Source: JAUSIF01 sp963711595
GTDB lineage: Bacteria > Pseudomonadota > Alphaproteobacteria > Rhizobiales > Xanthobacteraceae
Assembly: GCA_963711595.1 (NCBI GenBank)
Contig: CAVQER010000007.1
Coordinates: forward strand, 372,001 to 436,000
DNA: 64,000 nucleotides
Direction of reading: 5' to 3'
Position numbers and translations under genes: made by a program. Below, in pieces: positions 34,001 to 42,086 of this stretch; positions within the stretch are counted from its first letter, which is position 1, and every line of letters starts with the position of its first letter. The notes beneath the pieces were generated by a model. That model did no database searches. It was not told where the DNA came from and worked only from the letters and a program-made list of their open reading frames with translations.

Positions 34001-34558
34001 GTGAACGTCGTGGTTTCACCCGGAGGTTGGCCGGCGCTGGTGCTCAATGCGGACTATCGGCCGCTGAGCTATTACCCGCTGTCCGTCTGGTCCTGGCAGG
34101 ACGCGATCAAGGCGGTGTTTCTCGATCGCGTGAACATCGTCGCGCTCTACGACAAAGCCGTGCGCAGCCCCTCGATCGAGATCGTGCTGCCGAGCGTCGT
34201 ATCACTGAAGAACTACGTGCGGCCGGCACGACACCCCGCGTTCACGCGGTTCAATGTGTTCTTGCGCGATCGCTTCTCCTGCCAGTACTGCGGATCGCGC
34301 CAGGATCTCACGTTCGACCATCTCATCCCGCGCTCGCTCGGCGGACACACGACTTGGGAGAACGTCGTGACCGCATGCTCCGAGTGCAATCTGCAAAAGG
34401 GCGGTCAGGCGCCGCGTCAGGCCGGCATGTGGCCTTCGCAGATGCCGTTCCAGCCGAGCGTGAATGACCTGCACCGGAACGGCCGGCTGTTCCCGCCGAA
34501 CTACCTGCACGAGAGTTGGCTCGACTATCTCTATTGGGATACCGAGCTGGATCCGTAG
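34001..34558 (+). CDS. HNH endonuclease family protein
   Basis: Conserved cellular HNH-domain protein, not obviously phage-derived. The 185 residues begin NVVVSPGGWPALVLNADY and contain the zinc-binding, HNH-like centre: CQYCGSR near 92, FDHLIPRSLGGHTTWENVV near 102 and ACSECNLQKGG near 124. This type is widespread in bacteria, with DNA repair suspected. The GTG at 34001 with GGGAG 6 bases upstream fits better than an earlier ATG at 33923, whose extension is unconvincing. Confidence 0.85.
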   Translation: MNVVVSPGGWPALVLNADYRPLSYYPLSVWSWQDAIKAVFLDRVNIVALYDKAVRSPSIEIVLPSVVSLKNYVRPARHPAFTRFNVFLRDRFSCQYCGSRQDLTFDHLIPRSLGGHTTWENVVTACSECNLQKGGQAPRQAGMWPSQMPFQPSVNDLHRNGRLFPPNYLHESWLDYLYWDTELDP

Positions 34559-34570
34559 TCGGCGAACTTC

Positions 34571-35695
34571 CTAGAACGTGATGATCTGACGTACCACCTC
34601 GCCGCGGCGCAGGCGCTCGAATCCCGCATTGATGTCGTCGAGCTTGATGCGATCCGTCATCAGCCGGTCCACCGGCAAGCGGCCCTGACGATAGAGCGAT
34701 ATGTAACGGGGCAGGTCGCGTCCCGGTACCGAGCTCCCGAGGTAGCTGCCCTTCACCGTGCGCTCTTCTGCCACCATGTTCACGAGCGGCACAGCGAGCG
34801 CTGCATCCGACGGCGGCAGTCCGATCGTAACTGTGGTGCCGCCGCGGCGCGTGATCTTGTAGGCGGCTGCCATCGCCGCCGCCGCGCCCGCGGTCTCGAT
34901 AACGTACTCGAGTTCGCCGCCGGTTGCGTCGCGGATCTCTTCAACGAAGTTTGGCTTGCTCGCGTTGAACGCGTCGCTCGCGCCGAATTGACGCGCGAGC
35001 GCGAGTTTATGGTCGAGCACGTCGACGGCGACCACTCGCGAAGCGCCGGCGGCGAGCGCCCCGAGCACGGCGCTCAGGCCAACGCCGCCGAGTCCGACGA
35101 CGCCGACGGTAGCGCCGACCGTGACCTTCGCACTGTTCACGACCGCGCCCATGCCGGTCAGGACCGCGCAGCCGAACAGCGCGGCGATATCGAGCGGCAG
35201 GGCAGCATCCACTTTGACGAGAGAGTTGCGTGAGACCACGGCGTGATCCGCAAATGCCGACACCCCGACGTGGTGATTGATGTAGGTGCCGTTGCGCTTG
35301 AGTCGGCGTGCGCCGGAGATGAGCGTGCCGGCGATGTTTGCGGCGAGACCGGGATCGCACAGCGCAGGGCGGCCTTCCAAGCACGGACCGCAGCGGCCGC
35401 AACTCGGCATAAACACGAGGATGACGTGGTCTCCCCGTTTGAGATCCTCGACACCGGCTCCCAACTTTTCCACGACGCCCGCGGCTTCGTGGCCGATCAC
35501 CATCGGCATCGGACGCGGGCGTTCGCCGCCGATGATCGAGAGATCCGAATGGCACAGCCCGGCGGCGCCCATCTTCACCAGGACTTCGCCCGGGCCGGGA
35601 TCGTCGAGCTCGATCGTCTCAACGGAGATTGGTTTCGTTTCGGAGTAGGGGGGCGCGACGCCCATCGCGTTCAGCACTGCGGCACGAATTTTCAT
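34571..35695 (-). CDS. Zinc-dependent alcohol dehydrogenase
   Basis: Medium-chain dehydrogenase with NAD-linked alcohol/aldehyde activity; substrate not predictable. Over 374 residues: catalytic zinc ligands in GLCHSD and GHEAAG, four structural-zinc cysteines in PSCGRCGPCLEGRPALC near 97, and the Rossmann motif VGVVGLGGVGLSAVLGAL near 195. It resembles the AdhC/class III group. Starts 12 bases after dsbB on the same strand. Confidence 0.9.
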   Translation of the reverse strand: MKIRAAVLNAMGVAPPYSETKPISVETIELDDPGPGEVLVKMGAAGLCHSDLSIIGGERPRPMPMVIGHEAAGVVEKLGAGVEDLKRGDHVILVFMPSCGRCGPCLEGRPALCDPGLAANIAGTLISGARRLKRNGTYINHHVGVSAFADHAVVSRNSLVKVDAALPLDIAALFGCAVLTGMGAVVNSAKVTVGATVGVVGLGGVGLSAVLGALAAGASRVVAVDVLDHKLALARQFGASDAFNASKPNFVEEIRDATGGELEYVIETAGAAAAMAAAYKITRRGGTTVTIGLPPSDAALAVPLVNMVAEERTVKGSYLGSSVPGRDLPRYISLYRQGRLPVDRLMTDRIKLDDINAGFERLRRGEVVRQIITF

Positions 35696-35707
35696 GGAAT
35701 CCTCAAA

Positions 35708-36238
35708 CTAGGCGCGTCCGATTCGTCCCGAGGCGGCGGCGAAGGCAACAAGCGACAGCGCGCCGGCAATCAAGACGTTGTAGCCCGCGAGCGAAATTCC
35801 GAGAAAACGCCACGCGGCGTCGCTGCACGAGACGACGCGCTGCGTGCCCTTGAGCGTGGAGAGGATGTCGTCCGTGCGCACTGGCGCGCCGCCGGCGCAT
35901 GCCGCGGGACCTTGCCAGAAGCCCCATTCCACGCCGGCGTGATAGACGCCGTAGGCGGCGCCGGTCAGAAGGATCAACCCGAGGAGGGCGAAACCAACCC
36001 GCGCGATCCGCGTCCGCTCAGGATCGAGCGCGAGCAAGCCGATCACAATTCCGAGCGGTATCGCTGCGTAGTAGGGCACCCGTTGGTCCAAGCAGAGCGG
36101 GCAGGGCTCGAGACCGAGGAAAAGCTCGAAGAACCAAGCGCCCGCGAGCGTTGCCGCCGCAGCCACGGCGATCGCAAAACCGATCGCGGGCAGCGGCGCC
36201 GCCGGAGGGCGCTGGGCACGGGCCGCAATCTTCGACAT
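35708..36238 (-). CDS. dsbB: Disulfide bond formation protein DsbB-like
   Basis: Quinone-linked membrane oxidoreductase that reoxidises DsbA-type proteins. Four transmembrane helices over 176 residues, with the first-loop motif LEPCPLCLDQRVPYY near residue 40 and a second cysteine pair in GPAACAGGAP and RVVSCSDAAW. I chose ATG 36238, which leaves a short basic N-terminus; starts at 36268 or GTG 36274 would add 10-12 residues. The second pair is more widely spaced than in E. coli DsbB, as in rhizobial relatives. Confidence 0.87.
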   Translation of the reverse strand: MSKIAARAQRPPAAPLPAIGFAIAVAAAATLAGAWFFELFLGLEPCPLCLDQRVPYYAAIPLGIVIGLLALDPERTRIARVGFALLGLILLTGAAYGVYHAGVEWGFWQGPAACAGGAPVRTDDILSTLKGTQRVVSCSDAAWRFLGISLAGYNVLIAGALSLVAFAAASGRIGRA

Positions 36239-36375
36239 GCCGCGGACATATCCCGGGTTTCTTCTCATGTCCACGCATCGAGGAACCTGCCGTCATCTTG
36301 CGGGTTTCGAAACAGCGGCCACGCGGTGAAGTGACGCGAGCCGCGTCAGAGGCAACGCAGGAAGACGGCAGAGTG

Positions 36376-36723
36376 ATGCGGTTGCTGCCGCTATTCATTG
36401 TTTTGATTGCTCAGGGTGTTGCTGTAGACGCGGCGCGCTCCGAGTCGTTGCGCGGCAAGGCAACCTTCTACTGGCACTCACAGAAGACCGCCAACGGTGA
36501 GAAGTTCTCTCCTGAGGGCATGACGGCCGCGCACCGGACGCTCCCGTTCGGAACGCAGGTGCGGGTCACGCATGCGAGGAGCAAGCGTTCCGTGGTGGTG
36601 CGGATCAACGATCGGGGACCCTTCGTCCGTGGCATCACCATCGACTTGTCGCGGGGTGCCGCGCGTGAAATCGGGATGCTCGCCGAAGGCATAAGTCCAG
36701 TGGACATCCAGGTGATGCGATAG
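36376..36723 (+). CDS. RlpA-like double-psi beta-barrel protein
   Basis: Short secreted RlpA-family protein of 115 residues with a signal peptide (MRLLPLFIVLIAQGVAVDAA). The barrel begins LRGKATFYWHSQKTANGEKF, continues AAHRTLPFGTQVRVTHARS and VVRINDRGPFVRGITIDLSR, the conserved RlpA core including the acidic residues used in glycan binding. It lacks a SPOR domain and lipobox, unlike classical septal RlpA. It is divergent from dsbB. Confidence 0.88.
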   Translation: MRLLPLFIVLIAQGVAVDAARSESLRGKATFYWHSQKTANGEKFSPEGMTAAHRTLPFGTQVRVTHARSKRSVVVRINDRGPFVRGITIDLSRGAAREIGMLAEGISPVDIQVMR

Positions 36724-36782
36724 GCGGCCTTCCGCGGATCATCGCTTTGCCGCGCAAGTGCCGGCCGCTATGATCGATCGAA

Positions 36783-36869
36783 GCCCCCGTGGCGGAACTG
36801 GTAGACGCGCCTGACTCAAAATCAGGTTACCGCAAGGTAGTGCCCGTTCGACTCGGGCCGGGGGCACCA
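36783..36869 (+). tRNA. tRNA-Leu (anticodon CAA)
   Basis: An 87-base tRNA with a 7-bp acceptor stem (GCCCCCG/CGGGGGC), discriminator A and encoded CCA. The anticodon stem CCTGA/TCAGG closes the loop CTCAAAA, giving anticodon CAA. The long variable arm expected of a class II leucine tRNA is present (TTACCGCAAGGTAGT), and the T arm reads CCCGTTCGACTCGGG. The 210 bases after it (36870-37079) contain nothing I can identify. Confidence 0.96.
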
Positions 36870-37079
36870 TTGTGGCCGGTTCCGCGCGGCGCCGTCGCAG
36901 GAAGCAGCGGATGTCCGACGGACCTGCGTCGCATCGCGTCACCAACGAACTTGTCGTTTCGCTTTTTGACGGGCGCCGGCGAGATCACCGGTGAGATTCT
37001 CGATATGGGAGCCGGGCGTGGCTGCTTGACGCGTCTGCGTGTGGACGCCTGTGTTTCAGGTCGTGAAGAAATAACCGGA

Positions 37080-37727
37080 TCAATCAGGATTTCGCGCAGA
37101 GACGACAAGGCGACGAGCATAAAGTGAGCCCGGTTCCGACGCAGTGCGCCAGTAATCGCGCTCCTCGTTGCTCCGCGCCTTTCGTTCGTTGCGCCGGCAA
37201 TAGGACTTCATCGGTAGGGCAATCAGCTTCTCGAAAAAGTGCGTGCGCTCGTCCTCGACGCAAGGGTGAAGCTGGATGTCGGAGAAGCCGGCAAGCTTCA
37301 AGTGCAAATACAGCTGCGGCCAGGACCACGGCATGATGTGCATGTGGGTTCCCGGCTGAATTTTTCCGGCGAGCGAGGGGAAGCCGGGGAAAAATCCACG
37401 CGAGAGATATTTCAGCCGGGCCGCTGGGTGCCACGTATTCGGCGTTGTCACGACGATCATGCCGCCCGGTCTGAGATGCTTGCGTGCCGACTTCAGGAAC
37501 AAACCGGGGTTGGCAATGTGCTCGATGCCCTCGCAACTGACGATCATGTCGTAGCTGCCGAGATCGGCGGGCACTCCATCTTCGAGGTCACGCTGCAGGA
37601 AATTCCGGTAGCCTGCAGGACGCCCTTCGTAGAGGTCGATGCCGTCGATCGCGACGTCCGGGATTGCGATTTGCGCGCGCAGCCAGCCGTGCCCGCTCGG
37701 CAGATCCAAGATCGTGCGCGGGCGCAT
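37080..37727 (-). CDS. Class I SAM-dependent methyltransferase (5' end probably frameshifted)
   Basis: Methyltransferase in an envelope glycosyltransferase cluster; substrate unknown, probably a glycan. The readable frame from ATG 37727 has RTILDLPSGHGWLRAQ (SAM loop), IDGIDLYEG, a DMIVSCEGIEHIANP motif IV and GGMIVVTTPNTWHP. Another frame begins at ATG 37770, 3 bases after the upstream glycosyltransferase ends and behind a GGGGTGGGGAA tract, and reads MKAYQPLVGEIARKHAP before losing homology. Removing one base near 37720 fuses the two into a natural N-terminus. The true gene probably spans 37080-37770. Confidence 0.8.
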   Translation of the reverse strand: MRPRTILDLPSGHGWLRAQIAIPDVAIDGIDLYEGRPAGYRNFLQRDLEDGVPADLGSYDMIVSCEGIEHIANPGLFLKSARKHLRPGGMIVVTTPNTWHPAARLKYLSRGFFPGFPSLAGKIQPGTHMHIMPWSWPQLYLHLKLAGFSDIQLHPCVEDERTHFFEKLIALPMKSYCRRNERKARSNEERDYWRTASEPGSLYARRLVVSARNPD

Positions 37728-37766
37728 GCTTCCGCGCGATTTCCCCCACAAGCGGCTGGTACGCCT

Positions 37767-38885
37767 TCATTCTGTGTTCCCCACCCCGGCAGCGGCAGCG
37801 CGAAGTACCTCTTCCATTTTGTCGAGCATCGCGGTCGCGGTGAAGCGTCCCGACACGAACGCGCGGCCCGCGGCGCCCAGGCGAGCGGCGAGACTTTCGT
37901 CGGCCAGCAAGGTTGTGATGGCATCGGCGAGCGCTTGCGTATTGCCGGCGGATACCAACAGCCCCGTCTCGCGATCACGGACGAGCTCCGGAATTGCCCC
38001 GACCGGCGTCGTCACGACGGGAAGCCCACATGCCATGGCCTGAATGAGCGCCTGTGGAACGCCTTCGTTGCCCGTTGAGGGAAGCGCAAACAGGTCAAGC
38101 GCATGCAGCCACGGCGCCACGTCGTCCTGTTGCCCGGCAAACAAGACGCGCTCGCCGAAGGGCGCCGCCTGCTCGCGCAGGACGCGCTCCTGCGGGCCGC
38201 TGCCGACGATCACGAGGCGCGCGTGCGCGAGCCTCGGATCGTCTATGGCGGAAATCAGGAAGCGATGGCCCTTCCAGCTCCGCAACGTCGCGACGATACC
38301 GAGCAGCGGTGCGGGCCCCGCAATCCCGACACGCGCGCGCGCGGCCGAGCGGTCGCCAGGACGGAAACGAGACATGTCGGCGCCGGTTGGAATTGAAACG
38401 ACCGCGCGGGGATCGAGGTCGAGTGTCTTGATCAACTGATCACGGATCGCCTCGCCCGTTGTCACGACGCGCACCGGTATGCGCCCGTAGAGCCAACGAT
38501 TAAGAAGCCCGCCTGCGACCGGCGTCGACAGGTGCCGGGTACGGACAACCGCAGTACGAGACCCTGGCAGCCGCGTCGCGAACGCAGCAAGCCAACTGTC
38601 AGACGAACTGTGGGTGACCACGACGTGGGGTTCGAACGCTTTGACGACGCGCGACAACGCGATGAGAGAGGACAGGGAGCGGTGATCGAGGGCGACACCG
38701 TGTATGGGAATTTTGCGTCGCTGTGCTTCGCCGAAGATCGGCGCCTCGGTGGGCGCGGCGATCTGAACGTCGTGTCCACGCGCACGCATCCCCGCAGCCT
38801 CGTCGAGAATGCGGATTTCCTGACCGCCCCAGCCGGTGGAGGCTTCGGTGTGGAGAATGCGAAGCTTGTGCGAGGCTGAGCTCAT
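37767..38885 (-). CDS. Glycosyltransferase family 4 protein
   Basis: GT-B fold glycosyltransferase, 372 residues, likely cytoplasmic face of the inner membrane in LPS core or surface glycan assembly. The N-terminal domain starts LRILHTEASTGWGGQEIRIL; the C-terminal nucleotide-sugar domain has LLGIVATLRSWKGHRFLI near 205, FAGQQDDVAPWLHALDLFAL near 270 and STGNEGVPQALIQAMACGLP with the EX7E glutamates. ATG 38885 overlaps the previous gene's stop by four bases (ATGA). Sugar specificity unknown. Confidence 0.9.
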   Translation of the reverse strand: MSSASHKLRILHTEASTGWGGQEIRILDEAAGMRARGHDVQIAAPTEAPIFGEAQRRKIPIHGVALDHRSLSSLIALSRVVKAFEPHVVVTHSSSDSWLAAFATRLPGSRTAVVRTRHLSTPVAGGLLNRWLYGRIPVRVVTTGEAIRDQLIKTLDLDPRAVVSIPTGADMSRFRPGDRSAARARVGIAGPAPLLGIVATLRSWKGHRFLISAIDDPRLAHARLVIVGSGPQERVLREQAAPFGERVLFAGQQDDVAPWLHALDLFALPSTGNEGVPQALIQAMACGLPVVTTPVGAIPELVRDRETGLLVSAGNTQALADAITTLLADESLAARLGAAGRAFVSGRFTATAMLDKMEEVLRAAAAGVGNTE

Positions 38886-40054
38886 TTGCTCAGCCCGAGC
38901 GTGGAGTACACGGAGAGCATGCCGTCGATCATGCGATCGATGGTGAAACGGCTCGCGATGGCGCGGGCTGTCGCAGCCGTCGCCGGCTTTGCAGCAAGAT
39001 CGAAGGCGTGACGCAGCGCTTCGGCAAGACCGGCGGTATCCTGCGCGTCGCAGACCAGATTTGGGTCGAGCTCCGCGACGATCTCTCTCGCTCCGCATGC
39101 GGTGCTCGTCACGCAGGGGAGGCCGCAGGCGAGTGCCTCAAGCACGGTGGACGGAAACGGGTCGTAGATCGAAGGCAGAATGAGTACGTCGGCCGCGCCG
39201 TAGTACGGGCGCGGATCGGCAACGGGGCCGATGAGGCGAATTCGCTCGCGCGGAACGCCGGCTCGCGCTGCCCTCGCGACGTGGGCCTCGGGCCGGCTAT
39301 CGCTGCCGACGATCCAAAGCTCCGCGTCGTTGCTGCTTGCTCCGAGCGCGGCGATCGCCGCTTCGAGACCCTTCCGCCGATAACCGGATCCGACAAAGAG
39401 TGCGACCGGCCGCGTGGCATCGGTGCCGAGACGCTGCCGAATCTCGGCGCGGTAGCGATCGCGGGCGTCCAAAGTGAAACGATCGAGATCGATTCCATTC
39501 GGGACGAGGTGGATCCGGTCGCGCGGGAACGCAAAATGGCGAACGATTTCATCAGCGACCATGCGGGAATTTGCAATCACCGCCTTGAGCCTCTTGCTCG
39601 CAAACATCTCGCGCTCAAGTGAAAGGGAAGTCCGGTGAAATGGATTGGCCGCAAGCGCGAGGCGCGAGACCCACCCGATGTTGCGCGCACGCTGCTCGAG
39701 AAATGCCGCGTGGACGCCGTCACCCGCACGGAAGATGTCGCAGCAGGGCAAGCGTTCATGCGACTGGACGATGGCGTCGATCCTGGAGCTGGCGATGTCG
39801 CAGGCGGCGCGGGCGAAGCGGCGGTCGCGAGAAAATCGCGGGAAGCGAGGCGGATCGCAGCGAACAAAGTCGACGTCGCTTCTCGCCGTCCACGCTCTCG
39901 CCAGCAAGGTCACTCGGACGCCGCGCGCAACCATTGCCGTGACGATGCGATCGAGCACGAGTTCGCCGCCACCGAATTGCGTGAAGCGCTGGCGGATGAA
40001 AACGATGCGCTGCGGCAACGCGCGCGACTGGACGCCATCAGGCTGGTGCGGCAT
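38882..40054 (-). CDS. Glycosyltransferase family 4 protein
   Basis: Second GT-B glycosyltransferase of the cluster, 390 residues. FIRQRFTQFGGGELVLDRI opens the acceptor domain; the donor domain has PVALFVGSGYRRKGLEAAI near 215, PRPYYGAADVLILPSIYDPF near 290 and STVLEALACGLPCVTSTACG. The GGGELVLDR start and HLVPNGIDLDRF stretch resemble LPS core glucosyltransferases, but this is weak. ATG 40054 is used; an upstream TTG at 40072 is possible. It is translationally coupled to the next glycosyltransferase and divergent from the GT2 gene. Confidence 0.9.
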   Translation of the reverse strand: MPHQPDGVQSRALPQRIVFIRQRFTQFGGGELVLDRIVTAMVARGVRVTLLARAWTARSDVDFVRCDPPRFPRFSRDRRFARAACDIASSRIDAIVQSHERLPCCDIFRAGDGVHAAFLEQRARNIGWVSRLALAANPFHRTSLSLEREMFASKRLKAVIANSRMVADEIVRHFAFPRDRIHLVPNGIDLDRFTLDARDRYRAEIRQRLGTDATRPVALFVGSGYRRKGLEAAIAALGASSNDAELWIVGSDSRPEAHVARAARAGVPRERIRLIGPVADPRPYYGAADVLILPSIYDPFPSTVLEALACGLPCVTSTACGAREIVAELDPNLVCDAQDTAGLAEALRHAFDLAAKPATAATARAIASRFTIDRMIDGMLSVYSTLGLSK

Positions 40055-40093
40055 GTTCGCGGCGTTCTTCAAGGCCAGCTTTCCGGAGCAGTC

Positions 40094-40849
40094 GTGCCGC
40101 TTCTTTCGTTGATCGTCATCACCCGAAACGAAGAGGCATCAATCGAGCGTTGTCTGCGTTCCGCCGCCTTCGCCGACGAGGTCGTCGTAGTCGACAATCA
40201 CAGCGCGGACAAGACGGTCGAAATCGCGCTCCGGCTCGGCGCGAAAGTGATCAGCGCGCCAGATTGGCCGGGGTTCGGCCCGCAGAAAAACCGGGCATTG
40301 GATGCGGCGACAGGGGAGTGGGTATTGTCGCTCGACGCCGACGAATGGATCGAACAGCCGCTCGCGGACGAGATCAAGGCCGCGATGCGCGACCCTGCCG
40401 CCGCGGATGGATACGAGATGCCGCGGCGATCACGCTTTTGCGGTACGGTCGTCGGTCACTGCGGATGGTGGCCGGACTACGTATTGCGCTTGTGGCGTCG
40501 CGGCCGCGGCCGCTTTGTCGATGCGCCGGTACATGAGCGGGTAAAAGTCGACGGAAGGGTCTCGCGCTTCGCGTCTCCGATCGAACACGAAGCGATCGTC
40601 GACCTTGCGGATGCGCGCGACAAATCGAGCCGCTATGCCGCGGCGGCGGCAGCCCAGCTCGTATCGCAGGGCAAGCGTTCGAGTCGCACCAAGGCGCTCG
40701 TCCGTGCGGGCGCGGCGTTCGTGCGAACGTACGTCTGGCGTGCGGGATTTCTCGACGGCGGGACCGGATTCCAGGTCGCGCGGTACAACAGCGACTACAC
40801 GTATCAAAAGTGGGCGCGCGTCGCGGACGCGACTACAAGAAATAGTTGA
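40094..40849 (+). CDS. Glycosyltransferase family 2 protein (WaaE/KdtX-like)
   Basis: GT-A fold glycosyltransferase of 251 residues, related to LPS core beta-1,4-glucosyltransferases. LSLIVITRNEEASIERCLRS starts the nucleotide domain, EVVVVDNHSADKTVEIA follows, and LSLDADEWI is the DXD metal site near residue 80; CGWWPDYVLRLWRRGRGRF is typical of the WaaE group. The GTG at 40094 is chosen because GGAG lies 5 bases upstream; the long open frame further upstream is antisense to the divergent glycosyltransferase. Its 3' end overlaps the convergent yqaA-type gene by 17 bases. Confidence 0.9.
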   Translation: MPLLSLIVITRNEEASIERCLRSAAFADEVVVVDNHSADKTVEIALRLGAKVISAPDWPGFGPQKNRALDAATGEWVLSLDADEWIEQPLADEIKAAMRDPAAADGYEMPRRSRFCGTVVGHCGWWPDYVLRLWRRGRGRFVDAPVHERVKVDGRVSRFASPIEHEAIVDLADARDKSSRYAAAAAAQLVSQGKRSSRTKALVRAGAAFVRTYVWRAGFLDGGTGFQVARYNSDYTYQKWARVADATTRNS

Positions 40850-41414
40850 GAACGAAAAATCCGCCGACGAGCAGCACGAAACCGGCCAACGCCACCCATT
40901 CGAGGTATTTCTCGATGAACTCGCGGGCGGGCTCGCCCCAGTAATGCAGGATCAGTGCGACGGCATAATACCGCACGCCGCGGGTGATGATCGACAGTAT
41001 CGTGAACCAGAAAAGATTGTACGCGGCGAAGCCGGCGCTGATCGTCACGATCTTGTAAGGGATCGGGGTGACGCCTTTGATCAGGATGATCCAGTGGCCC
41101 CATTCCGCGTATGCCGCGCGGAATTCGGCGGCCTGCTGATCGTACCCGTACAGCTTGATCAGAAACTGGCCGATCGTGTCGTAAAGCAAGTAGCCGATCG
41201 CGTAGCCGAGGAGCCCGCCCAGGACGGACGCGATGGTGCAAATCCCGGCATAGCGGAATGCACGATCCGGCCGGGCCAGGCACATGGGCACCAGCATGAC
41301 GTCCGGCGGAATCGGGAAGAAAGAGCTCTCAGTGAAGGAGACACCGGCCAACGCCCAGGGCGCTGAGGGCTTTTCCGAGAGCGCCAGCACCCAATGATAC
41401 AGGCGGCGCAACAT
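40833..41414 (-). CDS. YqaA family (SNARE-associated/DedA-like) membrane protein
   Basis: Member of the YqaA group of the DedA/SNARE-associated superfamily, implicated in lipid carrier or proton-linked transport. The 193 residues start MLRRLYHWVLALSEKPSAPW and contain FTESSFFPIPPDVMLVPMCL near 27, GGLLGYAIGYLLYD near 66 and the superfamily motif LIKGVTPIPYKIVTISAG near 112. About five hydrophobic segments. Proximity to glycosyltransferases is suggestive of envelope function only. Confidence 0.88.
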   Translation of the reverse strand: MLRRLYHWVLALSEKPSAPWALAGVSFTESSFFPIPPDVMLVPMCLARPDRAFRYAGICTIASVLGGLLGYAIGYLLYDTIGQFLIKLYGYDQQAAEFRAAYAEWGHWIILIKGVTPIPYKIVTISAGFAAYNLFWFTILSIITRGVRYYAVALILHYWGEPAREFIEKYLEWVALAGFVLLVGGFFVLNYFL

Positions 41415-41469
41415 TGCGCTTCTCTATCGGCGCGAGGTTAGTGAGTCAAAATGGGGAAGCTGCCGGCGT

Positions 41470-41850
41470 TCAGCGGGCGCGTCGGCGCCGTGCACGATCG
41501 ATCGGGACCACCGCCGGACGCTTGAGTTCGACCACGGCGTTCTTCGTGATCTTCTCCGCGATGCCGTAGAGCTTTTCTCGGCGATCCATCTCCGCCCAGA
41601 TCTCCTTGGGCTGGACGCCCGCTTCGTACCACAAGACAACGAGGTGATAGAGCAGGTCCGCGCTCTCGCGCACGACCTCGTCGCGGTTTCCGGCAGCGCA
41701 CTCGAGCGCGACCTCAACCGCTTCCTCGCCTAGCTTCTTCGCGATCTTGCGCGGCCCGGCCTGCAACAGGCGTGCGGTGCGCGAACTGCTCGGGTCCTGA
41801 TCATGCGCAGCGCGTACGCCGTCGTAGAGCCGTCTAATCGAATCAGTCAT
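41470..41850 (-). CDS. hisE: Phosphoribosyl-ATP diphosphatase HisE
   Basis: Hydrolyses phosphoribosyl-ATP to phosphoribosyl-AMP, step two of histidine synthesis. The 126-residue all-helical MazG-like protein shows SSRTARLLQAGPRKIAKKLG near 21 and the metal-binding GEEAVEVALE and ESADLLYHLVVLWYE helices. Usually hisE follows hisF; here it stands alone with no other his gene nearby except hisC 38 kb away. The 236 bases upstream (41851-42086) before the ABC importer hold no recognised element. Confidence 0.93.
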   Translation of the reverse strand: MTDSIRRLYDGVRAAHDQDPSSSRTARLLQAGPRKIAKKLGEEAVEVALECAAGNRDEVVRESADLLYHLVVLWYEAGVQPKEIWAEMDRREKLYGIAEKITKNAVVELKRPAVVPIDRARRRRAR

Positions 41851-42086
41851 GGCTTCAACATATCCCGCTACTACCTACGTGCGAATCCCCTGCAAAACCG
41901 CTAATCGCTGTATGAGCCACGGACTCGTGGTCACGTACGGGGCGTCGATGCCCACGAGGTGAGCAAAATCGCGGTGTTTATGCGGGTCCCGCTTGCCCTC
42001 TAACGCGGCATGGTCTTTGCTAACCACAATCCGGTTTTGCGGGGCGCGACGACGTTTTCGCCCCGAGGAAGATCAGGGAGACGATT

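Noticed and set aside
34001..34558. HNH nuclease as a sign of a restriction system or prophage
   Set aside because: No methyltransferase, phage or toxin gene adjoins it; it matches a widespread chromosomal family.
36789..37127. Plus-strand frame through the tRNA-Leu
   Set aside because: It starts inside the tRNA and shows no protein-like pattern.
41851..42086. TPP riboswitch before the NMT1/THI5-like importer
   Set aside because: No CTGAGA-type core or paired thi-box arms found; the receptor family is not restricted to thiamine precursors.
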